The notes: generated by a model from the letters alone, not told the origin. DNA of 39,053 nucleotides from Candidatus Omnitrophota bacterium (GCA_018817585.1 JAHITE010000102.1:1-39053); one strand, 5' to 3'; counted from the stretch's first letter, positions 15,077 through 24,261 are shown. Numbers and translations: made by a program.

Positions 15077-15105
15077 TTGACATATAATTTCGTTTATATT
15101 AAAAT
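15077..15105 (+). promoter_or_regulatory. Near-consensus sigma70 promoter of the pilus operon
   Basis: A perfect TTGACA (15077-15082), a 17-base spacer and TAAAAT (15100-15105) precede the pilM ATG at 15172 by about 60 bases after the predicted start point. This is the strongest promoter match in the window and suggests constitutive housekeeping control of the pilus genes. Confidence 0.75.
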
Positions 15106-15171
15106 TATTTTATTAGGGAATATGGTTTAAGAGGTGAAATGGATTTTCACAAACATAAACGGATTTAAATT

Positions 15172-16824
15172 ATGGCTTTTTTTAGAACCACTGTAGGTCT
15201 ATATATAGGTCCTAAAACTGTACAGATTGCCCAAATGCAAGCAATCGCGGGCAAGATACAGCTTACCAATTTTGTTCATATCGATATATTCGATGGCGAA
15301 CAATCAGAATCTGCTGATAAAGAAGCGCTTATTCTTGCCGCGCTTAAAAAAGCAGTTAATAAATCCAAAATTGATCTGAAAAGAGTTAATACTGTACTTA
15401 TGCCGGGTATGGTATTATTGCGCTACTTTCAAATGCCGAGAATCAGCGCGGAAGAACTGGAAGAGGCAGTCAGATTTGAAGCAAGAAAATATATTCCTTT
15501 TCGATTAGAAGAAGCGGTGACCGGCTTCTATATATTAAAAGAAGACCAGGAAAAGAAAAAACTGGGAATCCTCTCATTAGTTACAAAAGAAGAATCAATC
15601 AAAAACCATCTAACTATTCTGCATAAAGTTGATATTCAGCCTACGGCTGTTGAAACCGCTTCTTTCGCGTTGTTGCGTTTATTGGAGCATTCCGGAGATA
15701 TAGAAAAAGATAAATCAAACGCGGTTTTGTATCTTTATGCCCAAAGAATAAATATTATAATCCTGAGAAATAGCATTCCTTATTTTGTCAGGGATATTTC
15801 TTTGGCTAAAAAAGAAGAGTGGATTGATGATGAAACCGCTGAATTTTTGATGGGCGGAAAGATTAGTTCTGCTGATAGTCGAATTACAACTCTGGAAAAT
15901 TTGATCAGTGAATTACGGATTTCATTTGAATATTATAAAAAAGAATTAGGCAAGGAGAGCGTCAGTAAAATAATTTTGTGCGGCGAAGTTGATGATTTTG
16001 ATGATTTAGAAAATGTGAGTAAGGCCGCGCAGGATCAGCCGGATAATCCTTGTCCGTTAAGTGTTTTTTTAGAAAAGCAATTTGATATCCCGGTTAGAAC
16101 AGTTGATCCATTGAAAAATATTGTTAGTCCTAAGTCCAAGCCGCTACCCTATACTTTTCCGATGCTTGCAGTTACTATCGGCGCTGCTTTGAGAAACTTA
16201 ACCAAATCTACTGTGGAAATTGATTTATTTCGGGCAAGAAAAAAGACTAGCTTAAAGGCTAAAGTTCTTACAATTAAAATGACGGGTATTGGATTAGCGC
16301 TGCTTTTAGCTTGTTTTATTATTATGTTTGTAGTTTCTTCTATATTTATCTCCAGAGAAAATAACCTGCTGGAGCTGGAAAAAAGATTAGCTCCCAAATT
16401 TATGGACTTGAGTAATTTTAGTGAAGATCAGCTAAAAAAAGGCGAGCAAGAGATAAAACAGAGAATTAGCGCGTATGATAAAATTGTTATTAATAGATTT
16501 ATTGTGACAGATAAATTAAGCGCTCTGCCTAAAATAATATCTTCAGGAATCTGGATAGATAAGCTTACTTTTATGGTGATGGCACCAGATAAAAATTATT
16601 TGGATCGTGATCTGGAATTATCGATGAGAGGTTTTATTTATTCGGAACAAAAAGGTATGGAAATAGAAATGGTAAATGATTTCACTGAATCTTTAAAAAC
16701 CAGCGATTTATTTTTTGGCGATTTTAAGGTGATAAAAACCGGTTCGGTTTCCCGAGAGAATTTTTTTGGTATACCGGTTATGACTTTTGAACTTACATGT
16801 TTTTCGAAAGCTGGAGAAAAGTAA
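15172..16824 (+). CDS. PilM-PilN fusion, type IV pilus assembly inner-membrane platform
   Basis: The protein has 550 residues. About residues 1-345 are PilM-like, an actin-fold (FtsA-like) cytoplasmic protein: V-G-L-Y-I-G-P-K-T-V-Q-I-A-Q at the start, F-E-A-R-K-Y-I-P-F, and an ATPase-fold core. A PilN-like part follows: a short V-E-I-D-L-F-R-A-R-K stretch (PilN begins with I-N-L-L-P-x-R, which contacts PilM), a membrane helix at about 370-392 (G-I-G-L-A-L-L-L-A-C-F-I-I-M-F-V-V), a coiled-coil stretch and a periplasmic beta-alpha domain. In most species these are separate genes; here they are one chain, and the next gene is pilO-like, which fits. The complex links the cytoplasmic ATPase to PilO, PilP and the secretin. 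Confidence 0.85.
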   Translation: MAFFRTTVGLYIGPKTVQIAQMQAIAGKIQLTNFVHIDIFDGEQSESADKEALILAALKKAVNKSKIDLKRVNTVLMPGMVLLRYFQMPRISAEELEEAVRFEARKYIPFRLEEAVTGFYILKEDQEKKKLGILSLVTKEESIKNHLTILHKVDIQPTAVETASFALLRLLEHSGDIEKDKSNAVLYLYAQRINIIILRNSIPYFVRDISLAKKEEWIDDETAEFLMGGKISSADSRITTLENLISELRISFEYYKKELGKESVSKIILCGEVDDFDDLENVSKAAQDQPDNPCPLSVFLEKQFDIPVRTVDPLKNIVSPKSKPLPYTFPMLAVTIGAALRNLTKSTVEIDLFRARKKTSLKAKVLTIKMTGIGLALLLACFIIMFVVSSIFISRENNLLELEKRLAPKFMDLSNFSEDQLKKGEQEIKQRISAYDKIVINRFIVTDKLSALPKIISSGIWIDKLTFMVMAPDKNYLDRDLELSMRGFIYSEQKGMEIEMVNDFTESLKTSDLFFGDFKVIKTGSVSRENFFGIPVMTFELTCFSKAGEK

Positions 16825-16828
16825 CTTA

Positions 16829-17365
16829 ATGGCTATTAAAAAAATTATCCCACGCGAAATTCAACAAGTTTTTATTATCGGAGCGGTTATTTTCTTTGTG
16901 TTGCTGTTTTTTGGAGGACGTTTAATTCTTAAATATCATGACGCGCAAATTCTGAAGATTAAAAAACAGCGTAAAAGAGTAGAACTGGAAAATAGAGTTG
17001 CTAATCAGTTAAGTAAGTTAAAAAAAATTAAGGAAGAAATAACAGTTGTCAATGAAAGTTCACGTTTTTTGGCGGAAATCGCGAAAATGTCTGGACAGAT
17101 TAATTTAAAGATTACTTCTATATCCGCGATTCCCATTGAGAAACGAGATGAATTTATCAAATTAGGGGTAAATCTTGAACTGGATACGACATATCATGAA
17201 GTGGGTGTTTTTATGAGTAAACTTGAGGCTTCTGAAATCTTCGTGACAGTTGAAAAGCTTGAAATGGTGCCGGTTTTCGGAAAAGAAAATCCTCAGGCGC
17301 CGAGAATAAATGCCAAAATTAGTCTTTCAACTTTTGTTTTAACAGATACTGTTTTGGAGAAATAA
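16829..17365 (+). CDS. pilO: PilO-like type IV pilus assembly protein
   Basis: The product is 178 residues from the ATG at 16829, which comes right after the stop of pilMN. An upstream in-frame ATG at 16787 would lie inside pilMN. There is a short basic N-terminus, one membrane helix (about 14-33; V-F-I-I-G-A-V-I-F-F-V-L-L-F-F), a coiled coil (about 35-70), then a ferredoxin-like periplasmic domain. This is the PilO/GspM plan. Sequence similarity within the family is low, so the call rests mainly on topology and position between pilMN and the pilP-like gene. PilO pairs with PilN and sets the inner-membrane alignment complex. Its stop overlaps the next start by one base. Confidence 0.75.
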   Translation: MAIKKIIPREIQQVFIIGAVIFFVLLFFGGRLILKYHDAQILKIKKQRKRVELENRVANQLSKLKKIKEEITVVNESSRFLAEIAKMSGQINLKITSISAIPIEKRDEFIKLGVNLELDTTYHEVGVFMSKLEASEIFVTVEKLEMVPVFGKENPQAPRINAKISLSTFVLTDTVLEK

Positions 17366-17889
17366 TGCTCAAGAAAATATTATTAGTAATAGCAATAAGT
17401 ACAGTCTTTTTTAGCAGTGAGTTTTGCTATTGCGCTTTGGCTAAGAAACCTGTTGCTAAAAGCCCAGTCGCGAAAAAAGGCGGGGATAAAGCGGTTGTTG
17501 CTGATATTAATCAAGTGCCGGAGGTTAAAAAAATTAAATATAAATCGAGAAGTGAAATTAAATATACGGGCTTTGATGCTAAAAGAGATCCTTTTTGCCC
17601 TCCAGCAGCGGTTGGTAAATTACTGGAAAAACCTGAGAAACTTCTAGGTTTTGAACCTTTGGCAAAAGATGTCGTATTGCCAAAAATTGATTTGCAGGGA
17701 ATTATTTGGTCAAAAAGAGTCCCTCAGGTTATTATAAACGGTGGGGTAATGAATGTCGGAGATTTTATTGAGGCGTTTGAAATAAAGGAAATTCAGCGAA
17801 CAGGAATAGTCTTATTTTATAAGGGAAATGATTATTTTATTAAAATGCTTGGATATGTAAGGCCAAATAAGCAAAAGAAAAAAAGATAA
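17365..17889 (+). CDS. PilP-like periplasmic pilus assembly protein
   Basis: The protein has 174 residues with an N-terminal signal segment (M-L-K-K-I-L-L-V-I-A-I-S-T-V-F-F). A Lys-rich linker follows, then Y-T-G-F-D-A-K-R-D-P-F near residue 65-75, which matches the R-D-P-F motif of PilP. The C-terminal beta domain (L-Q-G-I-I-W and V-P-Q-V-I-I-N-G to the G-x-V-L-F-Y strand) fits the PilP/GspC HR-domain that binds the secretin N-domain. No lipobox Cys is evident at the usual place, although a Cys occurs near residue 21-23. Its position between pilO and the secretin supports the call. Confidence 0.7.
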   Translation: MLKKILLVIAISTVFFSSEFCYCALAKKPVAKSPVAKKGGDKAVVADINQVPEVKKIKYKSRSEIKYTGFDAKRDPFCPPAAVGKLLEKPEKLLGFEPLAKDVVLPKIDLQGIIWSKRVPQVIINGGVMNVGDFIEAFEIKEIQRTGIVLFYKGNDYFIKMLGYVRPNKQKKKR

Positions 17890-17899
17890 GGAGTTCTAA

Positions 17900-19564
17900 A
17901 TGAAAAGGATTTTTGCGATACTAATTATGTTGGGGCTGAATTTAGCTTTTTTGATGAGTATCCATCAACCTAGTTTTGTTTTTGCCCAGGCGCAGACAGA
18001 GTATGCGATAGAGGATGATTTAGATATTGCAGAGACTGATGATGAGGGATTGGTTTCTCTGGATTTTAAAGACGCGGATCTAAAGGATGTATTAAAAGTT
18101 TTTTCGCAGCAATCGGGCTTAAACTTCGTGGCTGCAAAAAATATAGAAGATAGAGCAATTACCTTGTATATGAATGATGTTTTAGTTGAAGACGCGCTAA
18201 AAACTCTTTTAGACGCGAATAATCTGGGGCTTCAACAGAATCCAGGCAGCAATATTTTAATTGTTAATGCTAAGCCAACCCTGCCAATTCAAACTATCAC
18301 CAGAGTATATAAAATAAGATATTACCATGGCAATGTTTCTCCAGGGTCATATCTTTTAACTGAAGGTAAAAAAAATGAAACAAAATCCGCTGGGGGGTGG
18401 TCAGGAATTATTAAGCCTTTGCTTAGCGAATTTGGCGTGGTGATTGATTATACTAATATATTAATTATTACTGATGTTCCGGACAGGTTTAAACTTATTG
18501 ACCAGGTTATTGGTGAAATTGATCGGCCGATTCCTGAGGTAATGCTTGAAGTTGAATTGATTGAAACAACATCTAATTATTTAAAGTCTATAGGGATGAA
18601 ATGGGGCAAAGAAATGATGTCTTTTGTCGGAGCAGAAACAATAACCTCTTTTCCTTTTACTAGTGAGCGTACCCGTAAGGCTACAGGCTTTACTACTTTG
18701 CTGACTCCTTTGGCAGATGACGGAGCTTTTTTTAATTACGGACTTTTATCTTCAAGAGCGATGCAATGGGTTATGGAAATGCTGCAGACAGATTCAAATA
18801 CAAAATTTCTGGCTAAGCCGAGAATCCTGGTTCAGGATCGAGAATGGGCGGAAATTAAAGTAACTGCTAATCAAATTGTTTCATTGGAAACTACTATTGA
18901 CGCTGAGTCAGGCGATACAACAACAAAAGTAGAAAGAATGGAAGTGGGCACAATTCTCCGGTTAGTGCCGATTATTAATGTCGAAGAGGGCTTTGTCTCA
19001 ATTCTTTTAGAACCAAGTATTTCCCGTCCGGTTGATTCTGTATTCGGGAATGCTGACGGTCAATTTGTTGATCCCCATGCCAGGAGTATGCGTACAGTTG
19101 TTATGTCGCGTGACGGCGAGACTATAGCAATCGGAGGATTTATTACTACCGAGGATCAGGAGACAAAGACAAAGGTGCCGTGGTTGGGAGATTTACCGCT
19201 TTTTGGCGCTTTATTTCGGCATACTGCTAATGATCGGGTTGACAAGGAATTATTGATTTTTGTTACGCCGCGAATCGTAAATCCATCTGAAAAAGTAGAA
19301 ATGTGGATGAGTGATAGTTTTAATAAAGGAGTATCGGCAAATGGTCAGGCAAAAAATGAGGCTAAAGCCGAACCCCTAGCAGATAATAAGGCTGTGAGAG
19401 AAGAAAAAACTGATGATAAGTCGGGTAAACAAAAAAACACCGCTGCAATGATGGATGATATGCTGAAAGAAATGCCGTTTAGAGAACAGGAAGATGTTCT
19501 AGATGAAAGCTTAGATTTAACTGTTCAGAGTTCAAGTTTGAGTACTGTGGATATGGTAAAATAG
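17900..19564 (+). CDS. Outer-membrane secretin (PilQ/GspD family)
   Basis: The protein has 554 residues with a signal peptide (about 1-30). An STN/N0-like domain (about 50-110; V-S-L-D-F-K-D-A-D-L-K-D-V-L-K-V-F-S) is followed by an N1-type domain and then the secretin barrel (about 190-455). The barrel carries E-V-E-L-I-E-T, V-G-T-I-L-R-L-V-P and the signature V-P-W-L-G-D-L-P-L-F-G-A-L-F-R. The last 100 residues are charged and probably disordered; they could carry a pilotin-binding or anchoring segment. It forms the outer-membrane pore for the pilus or pseudopilus. PilQ is preferred over GspD because the neighbours are pilM/N/O/P-like. Spacing to the previous gene is 10 bases with a clear aaggag. 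Confidence 0.92.
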   Translation: MKRIFAILIMLGLNLAFLMSIHQPSFVFAQAQTEYAIEDDLDIAETDDEGLVSLDFKDADLKDVLKVFSQQSGLNFVAAKNIEDRAITLYMNDVLVEDALKTLLDANNLGLQQNPGSNILIVNAKPTLPIQTITRVYKIRYYHGNVSPGSYLLTEGKKNETKSAGGWSGIIKPLLSEFGVVIDYTNILIITDVPDRFKLIDQVIGEIDRPIPEVMLEVELIETTSNYLKSIGMKWGKEMMSFVGAETITSFPFTSERTRKATGFTTLLTPLADDGAFFNYGLLSSRAMQWVMEMLQTDSNTKFLAKPRILVQDREWAEIKVTANQIVSLETTIDAESGDTTTKVERMEVGTILRLVPIINVEEGFVSILLEPSISRPVDSVFGNADGQFVDPHARSMRTVVMSRDGETIAIGGFITTEDQETKTKVPWLGDLPLFGALFRHTANDRVDKELLIFVTPRIVNPSEKVEMWMSDSFNKGVSANGQAKNEAKAEPLADNKAVREEKTDDKSGKQKNTAAMMDDMLKEMPFREQEDVLDESLDLTVQSSSLSTVDMVK

Positions 19565-19586
19565 TTTATTTTTTATAGGTAAAATT

Positions 19587-21290
19587 ATGATTAAATCAAA
19601 TTTAAAATTAGGTGATATTTTAATTAAACAAGGATTGCTTTCTGAGGAGCAATTACTTGCTGTTTTAGATGAACAGAAAGAATCCGGAGTTAAGCTGGGA
19701 GAAATTTTAATTCAAAAGAAGTTTGTCTCGGAAAAGGATATAGCCGGAGCACTTTCAAAGCAGCTGGGTATTTTATTTGCTTCAATAGAAAAGGGTTTAT
19801 TGCGTCCTAATTTGCACCAAGAGCTTGAAAAATTAATTCCTGAGGATTACGCTAGATATCATCGAACGATTCCTTTGTCCAAACACAGTAATACCATAAC
19901 CATTGCCATGGTTGATCCATTGGATATCATGACTATTGATGATGTTATGAAAATGGCTGGTTGTGATGTGAATGTGGTCGTGACTACAAACAGCGATATG
20001 GACAAAGCAATTAATGATTTCTATAAAAGTAAAGATATGGAGAAGAAGAACATCCAGGAAAAGTTTATATTAATGGATGGCGATGATGTTAAAGACCAAA
20101 GAGAAACCGATGTGCGTGATGTTGTTTCAGAAGCAGATGCGGCGCCAGTTGTCAAGTTTGTAGATCTTATATTAAGTGATGCTATAGAACAGGGAGCTTC
20201 GGATGTCCATATTGAACATTTTGAGGAAAGAGTAAGTTTGCGCTATCGGATAGACGGAGTTCTTTACGATGCGAATGCCCCTGATTCAAAAATGTATTTC
20301 GCGATTATCTCTCGTATTAAAATTTTAGCTAAAATGGATATCGCTGAACGCAGACTTCCTCAAGACGGAGGGTTTTCTATTGCTTTTGGCGAAAAAATTA
20401 TTGATGTCCGGGTAAATAGTATTCCGGCGATATTTGGAGAAAAAATAGTTATGCGCTTGCTTGATCAAGCGAAATTACCTCTTGAATTTAAATATTTAGG
20501 GTTTGACGCGCGTGATCTGAAATTGCTGCGCAGAGAAATTTTTAAACCATATGGGATGATTTTTGTCACAGGTCCGACTGGTTCAGGAAAATCCACATCT
20601 CTATATACAATGCTCAACGCGATTAAAAGCCCGCGCAAGAATATTATTACTTGCGAAGATCCGGTTGAATATAAACTTGATGGGATTAATCAGGTTCAGG
20701 TTAAGCCGCTGATTGGGCTTAATTTTGCTAATACGCTGCGGGCTTTTTTAAGACAAGATCCTGATGTTATAATGGTTGGAGAAGTTAGGGATTTGGAGAC
20801 AGCGCAAATGTGTATTCGGGCTGCCTTAACTGGTCACTTGGTTTTAAGTACTTTGCATACTAATGACGCGCCTACCGCGGTAACAAGAATTATGGATATT
20901 GGAATTGAGCCGTTTTTACTGGTTTCGGCCCTAAGACTGGTTGTTGCCCAAAGATTAATCCGCAGGTTATGTGATAAATGTAAACAGCCGCTGGAAAATC
21001 CTGGTGTTAAGTATAAAGATTTGAATTTAGAAGCAGGCGATACTATTTTTGAATCTCAGGGCTGTGAAGAATGCCGATTTACCGGGTTTAAAGGCAGAAT
21101 AGGTATATATGAACTACTTCCAATTAATGAGGAAGTTAGAAATATGATTTATTACCGCAAATCAAGTGATGAAATCAGAAAAAGAGCAGAAGCTACTGGA
21201 ATGAGAAGCTTGTATCAATGCGGCATAGAGAAAATGAAACAAGGGATTACAACCTTAGAGGAAGTAATCGCGGTTACTGTTTCTGATTAA
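19587..21290 (+). CDS. pilB: Type IV pilus/type II secretion assembly ATPase (PilB/GspE)
   Basis: This is a 567-residue hexameric ATPase that powers pilin polymerisation. The N-terminal domain (L-G-D-I-L-I-K-Q-G-L-L-S-E-E-Q-L) is the GspE N-domain. Walker A is G-P-T-G-S-G-K-S-T-S-L-Y. The Asp box (I-T-C-E-D-P-V-E-Y), Walker B (I-M-V-G-E-V-R-D) and His box (T-G-H-L-V-L-S-T-L-H-T-N-D) are intact. The zinc-binding tetracysteine is C-D-K-C ... C-E-E-C. No PilT-type retraction ATPase is encoded in the window. The gene follows the secretin by 22 bases. Confidence 0.95.
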   Translation: MIKSNLKLGDILIKQGLLSEEQLLAVLDEQKESGVKLGEILIQKKFVSEKDIAGALSKQLGILFASIEKGLLRPNLHQELEKLIPEDYARYHRTIPLSKHSNTITIAMVDPLDIMTIDDVMKMAGCDVNVVVTTNSDMDKAINDFYKSKDMEKKNIQEKFILMDGDDVKDQRETDVRDVVSEADAAPVVKFVDLILSDAIEQGASDVHIEHFEERVSLRYRIDGVLYDANAPDSKMYFAIISRIKILAKMDIAERRLPQDGGFSIAFGEKIIDVRVNSIPAIFGEKIVMRLLDQAKLPLEFKYLGFDARDLKLLRREIFKPYGMIFVTGPTGSGKSTSLYTMLNAIKSPRKNIITCEDPVEYKLDGINQVQVKPLIGLNFANTLRAFLRQDPDVIMVGEVRDLETAQMCIRAALTGHLVLSTLHTNDAPTAVTRIMDIGIEPFLLVSALRLVVAQRLIRRLCDKCKQPLENPGVKYKDLNLEAGDTIFESQGCEECRFTGFKGRIGIYELLPINEEVRNMIYYRKSSDEIRKRAEATGMRSLYQCGIEKMKQGITTLEEVIAVTVSD

Positions 21291-21324
21291 ATGCTGCGGA
21301 ACGCCAGCCTAAATGCCAATTATA

Positions 21325-21333
21325 TGGTATACT
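21325..21333 (+). promoter_or_regulatory. Possible extended -10 promoter before pilC
   Basis: TGGTATACT matches an extended -10 (TGn-TATACT) in the 121-base gap between pilB and pilC, the largest gap within the operon. No good -35 is visible at 17 bases. It may give extra expression of pilC and the pilin. Confidence 0.3.
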
Positions 21334-21411
21334 AATATATATAATTGAAATTTCAGATAGTTAAATAATTGTAATTCTGACTAAATAAAGTTTTAGGAGA
21401 TATTTACTGAA

Positions 21412-22647
21412 ATGTCGGATTTTTTATATAAAGCAAGAGACTCTGATGGGAATTTAGTGCAGGGCACTATGATTGCTGAGAGTCAGTCTGAAGTTATAGA
21501 AATACTTCAACGCCGAGCATTGTTGATCACTTCAGTTCAGGAAATTATTATAAAACCAAAATCAAAATCTTTAAATTTTAAATTTGGGAAAAGTATCGCG
21601 CTTTCCAGAAAAGTTAAAGTAGATGATTTGTGTATTTTTGCCAGGCAGCTGGGAACGCTGCTTAATGCTGGAGTGCCGTTGTTAAGAAGTTTATCGGTGT
21701 TAGCTAAACAGATAAGCAGTGCCCCTTTACGGGATGCTGTTGAGAAGATCAAAGAAGATATTCAAAGTGGCAGTACTTTACGTGATGCTTTAGACAAACA
21801 TCCTAAAGTTTTTTCTTCCTTTTGGGTTAATTTAGTGGGAACAGGTGAAGCTTCGGGACAATTACCTTCAGTGCTTGAACAAATAGCTCAGTATTTTGAA
21901 AGTTCAGGAGAATTGCAGCGAAAGGTTGTTTCAGCTTTAACTTATCCAGCGATTCTTATGGTTGTTTGTTTTTTTTCTATCTTAGTCTTTGTAGTAAAAA
22001 TTGTTCCGGTTTTTGCTAATATGTTCTCGGGTTTTGGAACTGCGCTTCCTCCGGCAACTCAATTTGTCGTAGATCTTAGTAACTTTTTGCGTAAGTTTTT
22101 TATACCGCTGATTATCTCAATTCCCGCTTTCATATACTTTGCGAAAAAAGTTTTAAAAACAAGCAAAGGCAGGTTGTATTTTGACCACTTTAGGCTTAAA
22201 ATGCCTATTTTTGGTTCATTGTTTAGAAATATCGCGATTGCTAATTTTGCCAGGGGTTTGGGAACCATGATTTCTAGCGGTGTTCCAATTCTTTATGCAT
22301 TAGAAATTGTTACTAAAACTGTAGGCAATCGAGTTATTGAAGATGCTTTAGAAATGGTTAAAGATAGTGTGCGTGATGGAAAATCAATTGCTGAACCGCT
22401 TGAACAATGCGGGATTTTTCCGCCGATGGTTGTGTTGATGGTTAATGTTGGGGAAGAAACCGGTGAACTTGCGGACATGCTTAAGCACGTAGCTGTGTTT
22501 TACGAGGAGAGAATATCAATGGTTGTGGAACGATTATCCGCGCTTATTGAACCGTTTATGTTAGTATTTATGGGCGGACTAGTGGGGTTTTTAGTTATCG
22601 CGATGTTTATGCCGATATTTAAATTAGCAAGTGCCGTAACTGGGTAA
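21412..22647 (+). CDS. pilC: Type IV pilus/type II secretion inner-membrane platform protein (PilC/GspF)
   Basis: This 411-residue polytopic protein has two T2SSF domains. The first begins after the N-terminal F-L-Y-K-A-R-D-S-D-G region (D-L-C-I-F-A-R-Q-L-G-T-L-L-N-A-G-V-P-L at about 70-90). The second is the matching N-F-A-R-G-L-G-T-M-I-S-S-G-V-P-I-L at about 280-297. Membrane helices lie at about 180-205, 225-243 and 380-405. G-E-A-S-G-Q-L and G-E-E-T-G-E-L are the paired conserved motifs of the repeats. It couples PilB to pilin insertion. The pilin gene follows after 16 bases with its own ggagg. Confidence 0.95.
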   Translation: MSDFLYKARDSDGNLVQGTMIAESQSEVIEILQRRALLITSVQEIIIKPKSKSLNFKFGKSIALSRKVKVDDLCIFARQLGTLLNAGVPLLRSLSVLAKQISSAPLRDAVEKIKEDIQSGSTLRDALDKHPKVFSSFWVNLVGTGEASGQLPSVLEQIAQYFESSGELQRKVVSALTYPAILMVVCFFSILVFVVKIVPVFANMFSGFGTALPPATQFVVDLSNFLRKFFIPLIISIPAFIYFAKKVLKTSKGRLYFDHFRLKMPIFGSLFRNIAIANFARGLGTMISSGVPILYALEIVTKTVGNRVIEDALEMVKDSVRDGKSIAEPLEQCGIFPPMVVLMVNVGEETGELADMLKHVAVFYEERISMVVERLSALIEPFMLVFMGGLVGFLVIAMFMPIFKLASAVTG

Positions 22648-22663
22648 TTAATTGGAGGATATA

Positions 22664-23080
22664 ATGAAGAAAAAAGCGTTTACATTGATTGAATTAATGC
22701 TTACGGTTATGGTTATTGCGATTTTAGTCAGCATTGCTATTCCTAATTATATTAATACAGTTGAAAGAGCCAGAGCGCGAGAAGCAGTGTCCACATTAGA
22801 ATCTATGCGCGCGGCTGAACAGAGCTATGCGGCGGAACGACGCTCGTTCATTAATCTGACTGATGGGGCTGGGACTGCTATTGCTGGGACTTGGGAAGCA
22901 ATTGGCTTGGAAGATCCGAATCTTAATGCCAATAATTCCTGGATATATATTTTAAATGATGTACCTGCGGCCGGCAATACTTTTAACGCAACCGCGTCCC
23001 GGATTAATGGTCCGTATAGTGGTAAAACTATTATTCTTGATCAGGATGGAGCGGATGGGGGATCAACATGGCCGCTTTAA
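22664..23080 (+). CDS. Type IV pilin-like protein, end of pilus operon
   Basis: The start is the ATG at 22664 with ggagg 5 bases upstream. The product is 138 residues. The prepilin signal is M-K-K-K-A then F-T-L-I-E-L-M, with Glu at mature position 5 and a hydrophobic helix. The residue before the cut is Ala, not the usual Gly as in the paralogue at 180-605; prepilin peptidases can accept Ala but less well. The C-terminus has I-I-L-D-Q-D-G, like the first pilin. Being last in the pilMN-pilC operon suggests the major pilin or an abundant pseudopilin. Its stop codon overlaps that of the convergent lpxB. Confidence 0.9.
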   Translation: MKKKAFTLIELMLTVMVIAILVSIAIPNYINTVERARAREAVSTLESMRAAEQSYAAERRSFINLTDGAGTAIAGTWEAIGLEDPNLNANNSWIYILNDVPAAGNTFNATASRINGPYSGKTIILDQDGADGGSTWPL

Positions 23081-24222
23081 GAAAAGGTTTTTAGGATAGC
23101 TTGAGCAGCATTTTGATTGACATTACCTGAGCCAAGCTTGTTTTTAACAATTAAAAGTTTTTGTTTTTGGCGTTGTTTAAATTCAGCATCTTGTTTTAAA
23201 AAATTAACAGTACAAGCAACAAGATTATTCGTGTTAGATTGTCCCTGGATAAACTCAGGGACAATTTTTTTTTGGGCAACAATATTGACTAAGCCAATAT
23301 AGGGCAACTTGATCAGTATTTTAGACATAAACCAAGTAAGCCAGCTGGTTTTGTAGGTAATCAGCATGGGAATTCCGATAATCGCTGTTTCCAAAGTAGC
23401 TGTTCCGGAGCAAACCCAGGCAAACGCGCAAATACTCATAAAATCATAGCTGTGCTCAGTAATTATCGTAAGAGGCAAATGCTGATGTTTTTTAAGATAA
23501 GTTTCAATTGTCCGGGTTTTGATATTAGCTGCTTTGATCAGCAAAAACTTAATATCAGGCATTTGCTGGCGCAGTTTATCAGCACTGGAGAGCATAACTG
23601 GTAATAGTCTTTTTACTTCGATTTGTCTTGATCCTGGAAGCAGGGCAATAATTGTATCTGTTGTTTTTAAACCTGCGGCTTTTAACAAATCAGCTTTATT
23701 TTTAGATATTTTAATGCTTTCCATCAGAGGGTGTCCGACAAATTCAGCTTCAATCCCATTATGCTTATACAATTCAGCTTCAAAATCAAAAACCACCAGC
23801 ATCTTATCAACGATTTTTTTAATTAGTTTTATTCTTTTTTTACCCCAGGCCCAGACTTGCGGACTGATATAATAAATTATTTTCACATCAGGATATAATT
23901 GTTTAACTTTTTTTGCCAAACGAAGGTTAAATCCGGGATAATCAATTAGAATCAAAGCCCTAGGCTGTATTTGCTGAATTTTTTCTATAGTTAAATCAAA
24001 TGCTTTTTTAAAAATCAAATAATGTTTTAAAACTTCAATAAAGCCAATAACCGCGTATTGCGCAAGATCAGTAAATATTTCCATCCCGGCTTTTCGCATA
24101 AGGCTGCTGCCAATGCCGTAAATCATTAATTCAGGCTTATGTTTTTTTAGTTCTTTTACTAAGGCAGCGCCATGCATATCCGCGGAAGGCTCACCAGCTA
24201 TAACAATTATTGAATCGTTCAT
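23077..24222 (-). CDS. lpxB: Lipid-A-disaccharide synthase
   Basis: This is a GT19 glycosyltransferase that condenses UDP-2,3-diacylglucosamine with lipid X to form the tetra-acyl disaccharide of lipid A. The 381-residue length is normal. Family marks are the N-terminal A-G-E-P-S-A-D-M-H-G-A, the V-W-A-W-G-K-K-R-I segment, F-V-G-H-P-L, L-L-P-G-S-R-Q-I-E-V and the late S-G-T-A-T-L-E-T-A sugar-nucleotide site. It shows that the organism makes lipid A. It lies 39 bases downstream of the oxidoreductase gene on the same strand and is probably transcribed with it. The 3' end converges on the pilin gene with a 4-base overlap (ttaa). Confidence 0.97.
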   Translation of the reverse strand: MNDSIIVIAGEPSADMHGAALVKELKKHKPELMIYGIGSSLMRKAGMEIFTDLAQYAVIGFIEVLKHYLIFKKAFDLTIEKIQQIQPRALILIDYPGFNLRLAKKVKQLYPDVKIIYYISPQVWAWGKKRIKLIKKIVDKMLVVFDFEAELYKHNGIEAEFVGHPLMESIKISKNKADLLKAAGLKTTDTIIALLPGSRQIEVKRLLPVMLSSADKLRQQMPDIKFLLIKAANIKTRTIETYLKKHQHLPLTIITEHSYDFMSICAFAWVCSGTATLETAIIGIPMLITYKTSWLTWFMSKILIKLPYIGLVNIVAQKKIVPEFIQGQSNTNNLVACTVNFLKQDAEFKQRQKQKLLIVKNKLGSGNVNQNAAQAILKTFS

Positions 24223-24261
24223 AGGAATACCGGATATTTGGTTTAGAGTTAAATTTTTTAA

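Noticed and set aside
17417-17647. A second + strand frame inside the pilP-like gene
   Set aside because: It overlaps the pilP-like frame that has a signal peptide and the R-D-P-F motif; the alternative product is an unstructured basic sequence.
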